Shown here: piece after piece, positions 15,449 to 26,000 of the stretch
Position numbering within the stretch: position 1 is the stretch's first letter
Layout of the letters: every line of letters begins with the position of its first letter
NCBI GenBank assembly: GCA_017305835.1
Contig: JAFKJY010000091.1
Span: 1 to 36,616 of the forward strand
DNA: 36,616 bases
Reading direction: 5' to 3'
Origin: Hyphomicrobiales bacterium
Lineage (GTDB): Bacteria; Pseudomonadota; Alphaproteobacteria; Rhizobiales; Rhizobiaceae
Notes under the pieces: model-generated
Seen by the model: only the letters and a program-made list of their open reading frames with translations
What the model was told of the DNA's origin: nothing
Databases searched by the model: none
Made by a program: the position numbers and the translations under genes

Positions 15449-16690
15449 ATGGAACGCGCCAGCACGTCGCCCGGCCCGCGCGGCCGGGCCTGGATCGCCT
15501 CCGGCGCCGGCATGATCTCCATGCTCGGCGTCGCGCAGATCTGCTCCTGGGGCACGCTCTACTACGCCTTCCCGCTGATCGCCGAGGCGATGCGCGCCGA
15601 GCTCGGCTGGTCGAAGGACGCGCTCTACGGCGCCGCCTCGCTGGGCCTCGCGCTGTCGGGCATCGCCGCCTATCCGATCGGCGCGGCGATCGACGCCGGG
15701 CGCGGGCGGATGGTGATGACGCTCGCCTCGCTCGCCGCCGGCGCGCTGTTCGTGGCCTGGTCGCAGGTGTCGAGCCTGTGGGCCCTCTACGTCGTCTTCG
15801 GCGGCATTGGCTGCCTGCAGGCCGCGACGCTCTACGATCCCGCCTTCGCGGTGGTGGCGCGGCGCTTCGGGCCGCTGAACGCGCGCCGCGCGATCACCCA
15901 GCTCACGCTGTGGGGCGGCTTCGCCAGCACCGTCTTCGTGCCGCTCATCCAGTGGCTGATCGACGGCTTCGGCTGGCGCGGCGCGCTGGTCGTGCTCGGC
16001 GCCACCAACATCGTGCTGTGCGCCGGCCTCTACTATGCCGCGATCGATCCCGCCCGCGACCATGTCGAGCCGGCGGCCGGACATGCGCCGGAGCGGGCGG
16101 AAGGCGCGGTGCGCGAGGTGATGCGGATGCCGGTCTTCTGGGCGCTGGCGCTCGCCTTCGTCGCCTATGCGACGGCCTCGTCGGCGCTGACCTTCCATTT
16201 CTATCCGCTGCTGATCGAGCGCGGGCTGACGGCAAGCGGGGCGGTGCTTGTCTTCTCGGTGATCGGCCCGGCGCAGGTCGCCGGCCGCGTGGTCGTCTGG
16301 CTGCTCGCCGGCAACGCGCCTGTCGGCCGCATCGGCTCGCTGGTGGTGATCGCCTTCCCGCTCTCCATCCTCGGCTTCGCCTACGCGCCGCCCGAGATCC
16401 TGCCGCTGGTGCTGACGGCCGCCGTCTATGGCGCGGCCAACGGCATGATGACCATCGTGCGCGGGCTGTCGGTGCCGGAAATGGTCAGCCGCAAGGCCTA
16501 TGGCGCCATCAACGGCGCCATCACCACGCCGATGCGCTTCGTGCAAGCGCTGGCGCCGGTCGCCGTCGCCTGGCTGTGGACGCTCGGCGGCAGCTACGAC
16601 CTGGCGATCGCCGCGATCCTCGCCGCCACCGTGCTGCAGGCCGCGGGTTTCTGGGTCGCGGCGCTGATGGCGCGACGGCCGGCCGGCTGA
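15449..16690 (+). CDS. MFS transporter
   Basis: Major facilitator superfamily secondary transporter of 413 residues with roughly twelve hydrophobic segments. The first helix starts at about residue 15 ([20 protein letters not shown]). The loop between helices 2 and 3 reads [13 protein letters not shown], a variant of the MFS motif A. A short central loop, about residues 200-225 ([16 protein letters not shown]), divides the halves. The [15 protein letters not shown] opening resembles monocarboxylate- and oxalate/formate-type carriers, but substrate cannot be fixed. No clear ribosome binding site precedes 15449. It lies 69 bp after the diguanylate cyclase and 104 bp before accD and has no obvious functional partner. 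Confidence 0.88.
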   Translation: MERASTSPGPRGRAWIASGAGMISMLGVAQICSWGTLYYAFPLIAEAMRAELGWSKDALYGAASLGLALSGIAAYPIGAAIDAGRGRMVMTLASLAAGALFVAWSQVSSLWALYVVFGGIGCLQAATLYDPAFAVVARRFGPLNARRAITQLTLWGGFASTVFVPLIQWLIDGFGWRGALVVLGATNIVLCAGLYYAAIDPARDHVEPAAGHAPERAEGAVREVMRMPVFWALALAFVAYATASSALTFHFYPLLIERGLTASGAVLVFSVIGPAQVAGRVVVWLLAGNAPVGRIGSLVVIAFPLSILGFAYAPPEILPLVLTAAVYGAANGMMTIVRGLSVPEMVSRKAYGAINGAITTPMRFVQALAPVAVAWLWTLGGSYDLAIAAILAATVLQAAGFWVAALMARRPAG

Positions 16691-16724
16691 GCGGCCGCCA
16701 CAAAGGCGTCGCAAGCGGAAATTA

Positions 16725-16753
16725 TTGGCCACCTCTCGACGCGATCTGCTATG
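16725..16753 (+). promoter_or_regulatory. Candidate promoter of accD-folC
   Basis: TTGGCC (16725-16730) and GCTATG (16748-16753) have 17-base spacing and lie 41 bases before the accD start. The surrounding ATTATTGG is one of few AT-rich spots here. In an arrangement without trpFBA upstream, accD needs its own promoter, which fits. Confidence 0.35.
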
Positions 16754-16794
16754 CGGGACGACCGCCCCACGGCAAAAGAGGCGAACAGGCAGCG

Positions 16795-17721
16795 ATGAAC
16801 TGGATCACCAACTACGTCCGCCCCAAGATCAACTCCATGCTCGGGCGGCGCGACATGCCCGAGAATCTCTGGATCAAGGATCCGGAGACCGGCGAGATGG
16901 TCTTCCACAAGGACCTGGAACAGAACCAGTGGGTGATCCCGTCCTCCGGCTACCACATGAAGATCTCGGCGCGCGAAAGGCTGCGCTCGTTCCTCGACGG
17001 CGGCGCCTTCGAGGCGATCGAGAATCCCAAGGTGGCGGCCGATCCGCTCAAGTTTCGCGACGAGAAGCGCTATGTCGACCGGCTGAAGGATGCGCGCGCC
17101 AAGACCGGACTCGACGACGCGATGCTCGCCGCCACCGGCGAGATCGAGGGCTTGCCGATCGTCGCAGCGGTGCAGGACTTCGCCTTCATGGGCGGCTCGC
17201 TCGGCATGGCGGCCGGCGAAACGATCATCCGGGCCTTCGATCGGGCCCGCGAGGAAGGCCGCCCGATGGTGCTGTTCGCGGCTTCCGGCGGCGCGCGCAT
17301 GCAGGAAGGCATTCTGTCGCTGATGCAATTGCCGCGTACGACCGTGGCCGTCGACCGGCTGAAGGAGGCCGGCCTGCCCTATGTCGTGGTGCTGACCAAC
17401 CCGACCACCGGCGGCGTCACCGCCTCCTACGCCATGCTGGGCGACGTCCACATCGCCGAGCCGGGCGCGCTGATCGGCTTCGCCGGCCCGCGCGTCATCG
17501 AGCAGACGATCCGCGAGAAGCTGCCGGAAGGGTTCCAGCGGGCCGAGTACCTGATGCAGCACGGCATGGTCGACATGGTGGTGTCGCGGCTGGAGATGAA
17601 GGCGACGATCGCGCGGCTGCTGAGGCTGATGCTGAAGCGGCCGGCGCCTGCCGCCGACGGCGAAGCCGCGTCCGCGACGCTGCCAGCCGCTGACGGGACA
17701 GCCGAAGCGCACCCCGCCTGA
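16795..17721 (+). CDS. accD: Acetyl-CoA carboxylase carboxyltransferase subunit beta
   Basis: Beta subunit of the carboxyltransferase that, with AccA, transfers CO2 from biotin to acetyl-CoA to give malonyl-CoA, the first step of fatty acid synthesis; 308 residues, cytoplasmic. The family core is clear: [37 protein letters not shown], and [20 protein letters not shown]. The N-terminal segment where the E. coli protein has a four-cysteine zinc ribbon reads [19 protein letters not shown], and I find no cysteine in the whole protein, so no zinc ribbon can form. The C-terminal tail is Ala/Pro-rich. ATG at 16795 gives the typical rhizobial opening [16 protein letters not shown]. folC follows 37 bp downstream, the usual pair. 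Confidence 0.96.
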   Translation: MNWITNYVRPKINSMLGRRDMPENLWIKDPETGEMVFHKDLEQNQWVIPSSGYHMKISARERLRSFLDGGAFEAIENPKVAADPLKFRDEKRYVDRLKDARAKTGLDDAMLAATGEIEGLPIVAAVQDFAFMGGSLGMAAGETIIRAFDRAREEGRPMVLFAASGGARMQEGILSLMQLPRTTVAVDRLKEAGLPYVVVLTNPTTGGVTASYAMLGDVHIAEPGALIGFAGPRVIEQTIREKLPEGFQRAEYLMQHGMVDMVVSRLEMKATIARLLRLMLKRPAPAADGEAASATLPAADGTAEAHPA

Positions 17722-17758
17722 CATCCTCCCGTCCGGCCTGGCCGGAGAACTCCCGAAG

Positions 17759-19090
17759 ATGACCACGCTGACTGCCGACCAGGAAATCGAGCGGCTTCTG
17801 TCGCTCCACCCGAAGGGTTACGACCTTTCGCTCGACCGCATTCGCCGGCTGCTCGCGCGGCTGGGCAATCCGGAGCGGCGGCTACCGCCGGCCATCCACA
17901 TCGCCGGCACCAACGGCAAGGGCTCGGCCGCCGCCTTCTCGCGCGCGCTGCTGGAGGCGGCGGGGCTGACGGTGCACGTCCACACCTCGCCGCATCTGGT
18001 CAACTGGCACGAGCGCTACCGCATCGGCGCGCCGGGCGGCGGCTCGCTCGTCTCCGACGAGGTGCTGGCGGACGCGGTGCGCCGCGTCGCCGAGGCCAAT
18101 CGCGGCGAGACCATCACCGTGTTCGAGATCCTGACGGCGGCCATGTTCGTGCTGTTCTCGGAGAACCCGGCCGATGCGGCGATCGTCGAGGTCGGGCTCG
18201 GCGGCCGCTTCGACGCCACCAACGTGATCGAGAAGCCGGCCGTCTCCGTCATCATGCCGATCTCGCTCGACCACGAGGCCTTCCTCGGCGACCGCGTCGA
18301 GCTGATCGCGGCGGAGAAGGCCGGCATCATCAAGCCGGGCTGCCCGGTCGTCATCGGCGCGCAGACCTTCGAGGCCGCGCGCGAGGTGCTCGTCGGCACC
18401 GCCGAGCGGCTGGGCGCGCCGGCCAAGGTCTACGGGCAGGACTTCCTCGCCTACGAGGAGAACGGCCGGCTGATCTACCAGGACGAGAACGGCCTGCTCG
18501 ACGTCTCCATGCCGCGACTCACCGGCCGCTACCAGATCGCCAACGCGGCCGCCGCGATCACGGCGGTCAGGGCCGCCGGCTTCGAGGTCGGCCACGCGGC
18601 GGTCGACCGCGCGATGGCGAGCGTCGACTGGCCCGGCCGCATGCAGCGGCTGCCGGCCGGGCGCTTGCAGCCGCTCGCGCCGCGCGGCGCCGAGGTGTGG
18701 ATCGACGGCGGCCACAATCCGGGCGCCGGAACGGTGATCGCCGAGGCGCTGGCCGAGCAGGAGGAACGCGATCCGCGGCCGCTGTTCCTGATCTCCGGCA
18801 TGATCAACACCAAGGACCAGGCCGGCTATTTCCGTGCCTTCGCCGGAATGGTGCGGCACGTCTACACGGTGCCGATCACGCACTCCATCGCCGGCGTGCC
18901 GCCGGCCGAGCTGGCGGCGAAGGCGGCCGAGGCCGGCCTGTCGGCCGAGCCGGTCAGCTCGATCGAGAACGCGCTGATGCTGCTGCGCGACACATGGGAC
19001 GCGGCCGAGAAGCCGCCGCGCATCCTGATCGGCGGCTCGCTCTACCTGATGGGCGAGGTCCTCGACCACAACGGCACCCCGCCGGTCTGA
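17759..19090 (+). CDS. folC: Bifunctional folylpolyglutamate/dihydrofolate synthase
   Basis: Cytoplasmic ATP-dependent ligase, 443 residues, that adds glutamate to dihydropteroate and extends folate polyglutamates. The P-loop is GTNGKGS at residues 50-56. SPHLVNWHERYRIG follows. VEVGLGGRFDATNV and ISLDHEAFLG are Mur-ligase-family signatures, and WIDGGHNPGAGTVIAEAL opens the C-terminal glutamate ligase domain. The start has GGAGAA about 11 bases upstream; this sequence lies in the 3' arm of a small hairpin TCCGGC/GCCGGA (17732-17746), which might limit translation. The gene follows accD by 37 bp, probably in one transcript, and ends before the shared terminator at 19120-19145. Confidence 0.96.
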   Translation: MTTLTADQEIERLLSLHPKGYDLSLDRIRRLLARLGNPERRLPPAIHIAGTNGKGSAAAFSRALLEAAGLTVHVHTSPHLVNWHERYRIGAPGGGSLVSDEVLADAVRRVAEANRGETITVFEILTAAMFVLFSENPADAAIVEVGLGGRFDATNVIEKPAVSVIMPISLDHEAFLGDRVELIAAEKAGIIKPGCPVVIGAQTFEAAREVLVGTAERLGAPAKVYGQDFLAYEENGRLIYQDENGLLDVSMPRLTGRYQIANAAAAITAVRAAGFEVGHAAVDRAMASVDWPGRMQRLPAGRLQPLAPRGAEVWIDGGHNPGAGTVIAEALAEQEERDPRPLFLISGMINTKDQAGYFRAFAGMVRHVYTVPITHSIAGVPPAELAAKAAEAGLSAEPVSSIENALMLLRDTWDAAEKPPRILIGGSLYLMGEVLDHNGTPPV

Positions 19091-19119
19091 CCCCCCGCTT
19101 GCGGGCAGGGCGAAAGAGA

Positions 19120-19145
19120 AAAGCGCGGCGTCTCCGCCGCGCTTT
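19120..19145. terminator. Bidirectional terminator between folC and trxA
   Basis: AAAGCGCGGCG (19120-19130) and CGCCGCGCTTT (19135-19145) form a perfect 11-bp stem with loop TCTC. The A-rich 5' flank and TTT 3' end give short T-runs on both strands. It lies between the convergent folC and trxA stops. Confidence 0.75.
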
Positions 19146-19169
19146 GCGCATTCCAGCCGTTTCGATCGC

Positions 19170-19493
19170 TCAGGCGACGGCGCCGTTGATCCACGCCGAG
19201 AGCGCGGTCTTGGGTGCGGCGCCGACCTTCATGTCGGCGACTTGGCCGCCCTTGAACATCATCAGCGTCGGGATGGAGCGCACGCCGAACTGCGCGGCGA
19301 GCTCCGGGTTCTCGTCGACGTTGAGCTTGGCGATCTTGACCTTGCCGCCCAGCTCCTTGGCGATCTCCTCGAGCGCCGGGGCGATCATCTTGCAGGGGCC
19401 GCACCACTCGGCCCAGAAGTCGACGACGACAGGCTCCTGCGCCTGCAGCACGTCGGACTGGAAGTTGCTCTTGTCGATCTTGACGGTCGCCAT
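19170..19493 (-). CDS. trxA: Thioredoxin
   Basis: Cytoplasmic thiol-disulfide reductant of 107 residues, reduced by thioredoxin reductase and supplying electrons to many enzymes. The active site WCGPC is at residues 30-34 (Cys31, Cys34). VVVDFWAEW leads into it, and the cis-proline segment is [10 protein letters not shown]. Length is standard for Trx1. ATG at 19493 is chosen because AAGGAG lies 8 bases upstream and because the longer reading frame adds a non-thioredoxin tail. The gene follows addA by 70 bp on the same strand, as is usual in rhizobia, and faces folC across the terminator. Confidence 0.97.
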   Translation of the reverse strand: MATVKIDKSNFQSDVLQAQEPVVVDFWAEWCGPCKMIAPALEEIAKELGGKVKIAKLNVDENPELAAQFGVRSIPTLMMFKGGQVADMKVGAAPKTALSAWINGAVA

Positions 19494-19563
19494 TCCGGCA
19501 CTCCTTGCAAATGGGATTTGAACTGATGTGGGGCGCGCGGCCTGAACGTTCAAGCGCACTGTT

Positions 19564-22500
19564 TCATGAGCGGGTGAGTCGGGCAAGGGCGGCGTCGAGC
19601 CCGGCCGGCTCCAGCGGCACCAGACGCGGCGCCGTGGTGTAGAGCAGCGCGGCGCGCACCTGCCGCCCCGGATAGAGGGGCGCGAGAAGCGCGCGGTAGA
19701 GCGCGAGCTGGGCGACGTGCTCGGCCGGCGGCTCGGCGCCGGCCGCGGGCGCGCGACCGGTCTTGTAGTCGACGATCAGCACTTCGCGCTCCGAGGCGGC
19801 GAGGCGGTCGATCTTGCCGGAGACCCGGCGCGGCCGGCCGGCGACCTCCACCGTGCCCATCACCTCCACTTCGGGGCGCGAGCCGGGCGCAAACACCGGC
19901 GCGAAGCCGGGATCGGCGAGGATCGCCGAGACGCCGGCCCAGATGCGCGCCCGCGCCGAAGCGTCGAGATCGGCGGCGAGTCCGTCGAGATAGCGCAGCG
20001 CCGCCGCCTCGCGCCGGTCCGGCGGCAGGTCGGGCAGGCTCTGGAGCAGCCGGTGCGTGGCGGTGCCGAAGGCGCGTGATGCCTCAGGCCGGTCCTGCGG
20101 GTCGAGCACCGGGGAGCCGCCCGCCGGCGCCGTCTCGCCCGCCGGCTCGATCGCCAGCCCCGCACCGGAGGGCCGCAGCGGCGGCGGCAGGAGCTCGGGC
20201 GCCGGCAGCGGCACCACGAGCGCGTCCGGCAGCAGGGCCGGGGGCGCCGGAACGGGCCGCGCGGCTTCCCTCTCCGGCTCGACCGGCGGCACGTCCGAGG
20301 TCCTGTAGCGGCGCACCGGCTGGCAGAGGGCCGGCTCCGCGCGTTCCTCGGTCGCGGCGTCCGCCAGTCCCGCCTCGACCATCGAATGCCAGGAATTGGC
20401 CGGTCGCCCCCGCGCGCCATGATAGCCGCAGACGACCAGCCGGTCCTCGGCGCGCGTCATGCCGACATAGAGAAGCCGGCGGTATTCCTCCTCCGCCTTG
20501 CGGGCGATGTCGGCGGCGAGCCCCCGCGACACTACATTGGCGGTGTCGACGCCGGCGCGCCACAGATAGCCCTCGCCCAGCCATTCGCCATCAGGCGCGC
20601 GCACCGGCAGCAGCCGCGGCAGATGCTGGTCGACGAAGGGCCGGCCGCCCGAATCGACGAGGAAGACGACCGGCGCCTCCAGCCCCTTGGAGGCGTGCAC
20701 CGTCAGGATGCGCACCTCGTCGCGGCGCTGGTCCATCTCGCGCTTGATCTCGGGCGCGGCGGTATCGAGCGTGGCGAGCAGCGCCTCCAGCCCGTCGCCG
20801 CCGGTCTGCTCGGCTGCCAGGCAAAACGACAGGAACTCGTCGATGATGTCGCCGGCCTCCGCGCCCAGCCGCGCAACCAGCCGGTGGCGCGCGCCCTCGC
20901 GCTGCGGCGTGCCGGCGAGGATCGCCGCGTAGAACTCGAAGGCCGGGCGGAAGGCCGCCGCGTTGCGCCATTCCTCCAGCGTGGCGACGATCTCCGCCAT
21001 GCGCGGGTCGGCGGGCGCCTTCGCCCGCATGACCGAGAACAGCGAGGCCGCGCCGCGCCCGTGCGCCAGCGAAAACAGCTCCTCTTCCTCCAGCGCGAAG
21101 ACCGGGCTCCGCAGCAGCGCGGCGAGCGACAGGTCGTCCTCGGGCTGGAGCGCGAAACGGGCGATGGCGAGCAGGTCCTTGACCGCGATGTGGTCGGTCA
21201 GGAGCAGCCGGTCGGCGCCCGCGACCGGCACGCCGCGGTTCTTGAGCGCCCGCGACAGCGCGTGCACGAAGCTGTCGCGCTTGCGCACCAGCACCATGAC
21301 GTCGCCCGGCGCGACGCGGCGGCCGCGCCCCTCCAGCAGCTCGCCGGAGGCAATCCAGCCGGTGATGGTCGCCGCGATCGTCTCGGCGAGCCGGGTCGCC
21401 GGGGCCGAGGCGTGGTCGATCGCCGCGGTCCAGTCGTCCGGCTCCTCGGCCTCGACCGGGCCGAGCGACGACCACAGCTCGACATAGCCCGGCTCGGCGT
21501 CGCGGATGCCCTCGTGCACGATCGGCTCGGGGTCGCGCGTCAGGCCCTGCCGGCGCTCCTCCGCCGCAAAGACGAGATCGACGGCCGACAGCACCTCGCG
21601 CGTCGAGCGGAAGGATTGCAGCAGCCGCACCTCCTCGAAGGCGCCGCGCGCGCCGGCGATGCGGCTCCGGAACTCGAGCCGGGTCTCCGAAAAGGCGGCC
21701 GGCTCGGCGCCCTGGAAGGAATAGATCGACTGCTTCTCGTCGCCCACGGCAAAGATCGTGCGGTGGACGCGGTCGCGCGCACCTTGTCCGGTGAAGAACT
21801 CGGCGGCGAGCTTCTTCACCACCTGCCACTGGTCGGGGCTGGTGTCCTGCGCCTCGTCGATCAGGATGTGGTCGATGCCGCGGTCGAGCTTGTACTGCAC
21901 CCAGGCGCTCGCCTCGTCGCGGGCGAGCAGCCGCACCGTGCGGTCGATCAGGTCGTTGAAGTCGAGGAAGCCGCGCGCGCTCTTCAGCCGCTCGTAGCGG
22001 CCGATCAGCCAGTCGGCCAGCGTCAGCGCCGAGCCGGTGGCGGCCAGCATGGCAGCGAGCGCGATGCGGTCCTTCGCGGCGATCGCCGCGCTCGCCGCCG
22101 CGCCGTAACGCTCCGGCAGGTCGGGCAGGCGGGCGACGAGCGCCTTGGTCAGCGCGCTCGGCCCGTAGAGCTCGCCCTTCGAGGTCAGCAGACCCTTGCA
22201 GGCGAGGTCGAGCCGCCTGACCGGGTCGGTCTCGGCGAAGGCCTCGCGCAGGAAGGGCACCACGTCGTTGGCGAAGCGGGCGGCGGCGATGCCCTCCACC
22301 GCTCGCCCGAGCTGCGCCACGTACGGCTCGTCGAAGCCCGGAAGCGGCCAGGCGGCGGCCGAGAGAGAAGCGGCCGTCTCGCCGGGCGCCAGCCCGAACG
22401 CCTCGCCGAGCGCCGCCCAGGGCGGCGCCCCGCCGCCGATCGCGTCGATGAAGCGGCGCAGGCCGTCGCGCTTGGCCACGATCTCGGCCAGCAGGTCGTC

Positions 22501-23085
22501 CAGCCCCGCCTCGCCGCCGCGCTGCAGCACGTCGGCGAAGGCGTCGGCCAGCCCGACGTTCTCGCCGCCGGCCGCGCCCGAGATCATGTCGCGGCGCGCC
22601 TCGGCGACGAGGGCGGCTTCCATCTCCGCGTCCAGCATCTCGAAATGACCGGCGATGTTGGCCTCCAGCGGGAACTGCTGGAGCACGGCCTCGCAGAAGG
22701 CGTGGATGGTCTGGATCTTGAGGCCGCCCGGCGTCTCCAGCGCGCGGGCGAACAGCCGCCGCGCCAGCGCCAGCCGGGCGGCGTCCGCCGGCCGGCCGGT
22801 CAGCTCCGCAATGCGGGCGCCGAGCGCCGCATCGTCCATCAGGCTCCAGGCCGACAGGTCGCGAAAGACGCGGTTGGCCATGTTGGCGGCGGCCGCGCGC
22901 GTATAGGTCAGGCACAGGATCTTCGACGGCTCGACGTTGTCGAGCAGCAGCCGCACGACGCGCTGCGACAGAACGTGCGTCTTGCCCGAGCCGGCATTGG
23001 CCGAGACCCAGGCCGAGCACGCCGGGTCCGAAGCCAGCCCTTGCCGGCGGATCGTTTCGGCGGGAATTTGCCGGGGCGCGCTCAT
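19564..23085 (-). CDS. addA: Double-strand break repair helicase-nuclease AddA
   Basis: Large subunit of the AddAB (RecBCD-equivalent) helicase-nuclease that processes double-strand ends for recombination; 1173 residues, cytoplasmic. UvrD-type helicase motifs: Walker A NAGSGKT at 30-36 with SANA before it, motif Ia [11 protein letters not shown], motif [16 protein letters not shown], motif [16 protein letters not shown], motif [17 protein letters not shown] and [13 protein letters not shown]. The C-terminal RecB-like nuclease has [23 protein letters not shown] (Asp1106, Lys1108) and QLALYRALL, so the nuclease looks active. ATG at 23085 overlaps the addB stop (ATGA). A much longer continuous frame through this region is a high-GC artefact and not a fusion. 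Confidence 0.96.
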   Translation of the reverse strand: MSAPRQIPAETIRRQGLASDPACSAWVSANAGSGKTHVLSQRVVRLLLDNVEPSKILCLTYTRAAAANMANRVFRDLSAWSLMDDAALGARIAELTGRPADAARLALARRLFARALETPGGLKIQTIHAFCEAVLQQFPLEANIAGHFEMLDAEMEAALVAEARRDMISGAAGGENVGLADAFADVLQRGGEAGLDDLLAEIVAKRDGLRRFIDAIGGGAPPWAALGEAFGLAPGETAASLSAAAWPLPGFDEPYVAQLGRAVEGIAAARFANDVVPFLREAFAETDPVRRLDLACKGLLTSKGELYGPSALTKALVARLPDLPERYGAAASAAIAAKDRIALAAMLAATGSALTLADWLIGRYERLKSARGFLDFNDLIDRTVRLLARDEASAWVQYKLDRGIDHILIDEAQDTSPDQWQVVKKLAAEFFTGQGARDRVHRTIFAVGDEKQSIYSFQGAEPAAFSETRLEFRSRIAGARGAFEEVRLLQSFRSTREVLSAVDLVFAAEERRQGLTRDPEPIVHEGIRDAEPGYVELWSSLGPVEAEEPDDWTAAIDHASAPATRLAETIAATITGWIASGELLEGRGRRVAPGDVMVLVRKRDSFVHALSRALKNRGVPVAGADRLLLTDHIAVKDLLAIARFALQPEDDLSLAALLRSPVFALEEEELFSLAHGRGAASLFSVMRAKAPADPRMAEIVATLEEWRNAAAFRPAFEFYAAILAGTPQREGARHRLVARLGAEAGDIIDEFLSFCLAAEQTGGDGLEALLATLDTAAPEIKREMDQRRDEVRILTVHASKGLEAPVVFLVDSGGRPFVDQHLPRLLPVRAPDGEWLGEGYLWRAGVDTANVVSRGLAADIARKAEEEYRRLLYVGMTRAEDRLVVCGYHGARGRPANSWHSMVEAGLADAATEERAEPALCQPVRRYRTSDVPPVEPEREAARPVPAPPALLPDALVVPLPAPELLPPPLRPSGAGLAIEPAGETAPAGGSPVLDPQDRPEASRAFGTATHRLLQSLPDLPPDRREAAALRYLDGLAADLDASARARIWAGVSAILADPGFAPVFAPGSRPEVEVMGTVEVAGRPRRVSGKIDRLAASEREVLIVDYKTGRAPAAGAEPPAEHVAQLALYRALLAPLYPGRQVRAALLYTTAPRLVPLEPAGLDAALARLTRS

Positions 23086-26000
23086 TCGCCTTCCCCCTCG
23101 CCGTCGGCGCCGCCGGCCGACCATTCGAGCACGCGGGCGAGGTGGTCGTAGTCGCCGCTCATGTCGCGCTCGCGGAAGGGCAGCGCCCGCGACAGGTAGC
23201 CGTTGGCCTCGTCGCCGTACCAGGCGGCAAGCTTCTCCAGCCGCGCCCACGCCTCCTCCGAGAGCTCCTCGGCCGAGCGGGCCTGCCGGTTGAAGGAGAG
23301 GATGGACTCCTCCGTCACCTCGCCGTTCGCCTTCAGCCGCACATAGGCGAGCTCGGCCGGGGTGCGGCGGCCGGCCTCGGCAAAGGCGCCGCGCGCGAGC
23401 AGCGCGCCTTCGAGCGAGAGTTGCGGCGCGACCAGCATGTGCGCCTGCCGCTTCGACGGGTAGGAGCCGGTCTTGAAGTCGAGGATGTCGGCCAGCCCGG
23501 ACGGGCGCAGGTCGATGCGGTCGGCGCGGCCCGACAGCACCACGCCCGTCATGCCGATCGCGGCCGGCGTCGCCACGGCCTCGGAGAGCCGCGCGCCGAC
23601 GCCCGCGGGCCGGTGCTGCCGCTCCCATTCGACGATGCCGGGGGCGAGCGCGGCGAAACGCGGCCACCACACCGCATCGACGTCGGGCGGCAGCTCCGCC
23701 TCGTCGAACACCGCGCGGCCGATCTCCAGCAATCCCGCATCCGCCTCCGGTGCGTGCGGGTCCAGCCCGGCGGCCGAGAAGCGGTGCAATATGTCGTGGA
23801 AGAGCTGGCCGCGCTCGGCCGCGCCCGGATCGCGGATCAGCGGGTCGAGCGGCTTCAGCGCCAGCACGCGCCGCGCATAGACCGCATAGGGGTCGCGCCG
23901 CAGCGTCTCGATCTCGGTGACGGAAAAGCGTTTCGGCCGCGCCGCCAGCGGCGGCTTCGGGCAGGGCCGCGCCGCGAAGGGCACGGAGGGTGCTGCGTCG
24001 AGCAGCCGGCCCCAGCGGACCAGTTCCTCGCCGCGCGCGCGCAGCGCCGCCGCCTCGGCTTCGCCGACGAAGGCGGCCAGCCGCTGCAGCCAGCGCGAGG
24101 CGACGGCCGGCGCGTCGCCGGCGCGGGCCGAGCGGGTCAGCACGACGCGCTCCGCGCCCATCGCCATCATGAAGTCGTGCGCGGCCTGGCCGATGCGCCG
24201 CTCCGGCGGCTCGAGGTCGACGCCGGCCTTCATCAGCCGCGACATGAAGCGGTCGGGCTCGGGCCGGCGCGGCCAGCTCCCCTCGTTGAGGCCGCCGAGC
24301 ACCAGCGTGTCGACATGCTGGAGGCGGGCCTCCAGCGCGCCCCAGATATGGACGCGGCTGTCGGCGCCGGGCGAGGGCTTCACCGTCGGGCCGGCCAGCA
24401 GCGCTGCGAGCATGCCGGGCCAGTCGCGCGGGGCGAAGGCGAGGCCGGTGCGCGAATCGGCGAGGTCGCGCAGGAAGCCGACCAGCACCTCGCCGGCGTC
24501 GCCGGCATAGAGCCCGTCGAGGCCACCGGCCTCGTCGCGGCCGAGCGCCTCCAGCGCTCGAACCGTGGCGCGGGCGATGTCGCCGAACGTCACCTCCTCG
24601 CGCGCGGCGAGCGTCGCCAGCGGCGCGATGGCGCCGGCCAGCGCGTCGATGAAGCGGTTGGCGTCCTCGAGCTGCCGCGCGCCGAGCCGGGCGAGCCAGA
24701 AGGGCGGAAACTCGGCATTCGTCCAGAACTCCAGCCGCCGGGCGAAATGCTCGCGCAGGGAGGCAAGCTCGGGCCGGCCCGTGCCGCCGCGCAGCGCCAC
24801 CAGCTCGACCATCTCGGCCGCCTGCCGAACCAGCAGCCGCGGCAGGCCGCACTGGAGCAGCGGATGCTTGATCAGCGCCAGGATCGCCACCGGGTCGCCC
24901 GGTGCGCAGACCGCCTCGGCAAGGCGGGCGAGCAGCGCCGCCGCCGGCGCGCGGGCGAGCGGCGTGCCGCCGGAATCGTCGGCGCGGATGCCGAAGCGGC
25001 CGAGCTCGACGGACACCCGGCGGGCGAGCGCGCGGTCCGGCGTGACCAGCGCCGCGCTTCGGCCCTCGCCGACCGCCAGCCGCAGAGCGACGGCGACGGC
25101 CAGCGCCTCCTCGCGCTCGCTGCCGGCCTCGACCAGCGCCATTTCGGCCAGCGCGCCCTGCGCCACGAGGTCGCCCGCCAGGCCGCGCGAGGCCGCCCAC
25201 ATGTCGGTCGTCTCGGCCGGCCGCAGCGCCTCGGCCACCAGCCGCGCGCGGGCGGTGAGCGCGGGCGCGACGGCGCCGACCGCATTCACCTCGGCGCGGT
25301 CGGCGCCGATGGTGCCAAGCAGCTTGCGCAGGCCGAACTGCGGGTGGCCGCAGGCGGACGGATGCGGCTTCTCGGCCGCCAGCTCGCGCCACGACCGCTC
25401 GTCGAGCGCCGGGTCGAGGCCGGGCAGCACGACGGCGCCGCGCGGCAGCCGGGCGATGACCGAGAGCAGCCGCGCGGTGGCGGGGATCGAGCCGGTCGAG
25501 CCGGCGGCGATCACCGGCCCGGCCGGCGGGTTGCGCTTCAAGCGCTCGGTCTCCGCGTCGATCAGGGCGCTGCGATGGGCGCCGGGGCTGGAGCGGCCGA
25601 TCGCGGCCAGCGCGGCCGGGAAATGCTCGGTGACGATCGCCAGGAAATCGAGCGTCACCTGCCACCAGCCGGCCAGCTCCGCGTCGACCAGCCCGGCGAG
25701 CCGGCCCCAGTCGGCGCCCTCCGTCTCCATCTCGTCGATCAGCGCGGCGAGGTCGCGCGCGAGCCACACCGCGTCGGCGGCGGAAGCCGGCACCACCACG
25801 TCCTCGTCGAAGCGGGAGCGGATGTGGGCCGGCAGGCGCTGCTTCCAGCGCTGGATCAGCGGCGCGAGCAGCAGCAGCCGGTCGAGCGACGCGACCGGCG
25901 GCGCCAGCTCCGGCAGGGCCGGACCGAGCGGCTCGAAGGCAGCCGCGTCCTCGTCGAACTCGCCGAGCGGGCGGATCGTCGGCAGGATCGCGGCCGGAAC

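Noticed and set aside
15412..17721. Apparent fusion of an upstream protein to AccD
   Set aside because: The upstream part is a shadow of the MFS gene. AccD has its own start at 16795 with the expected N-terminus.
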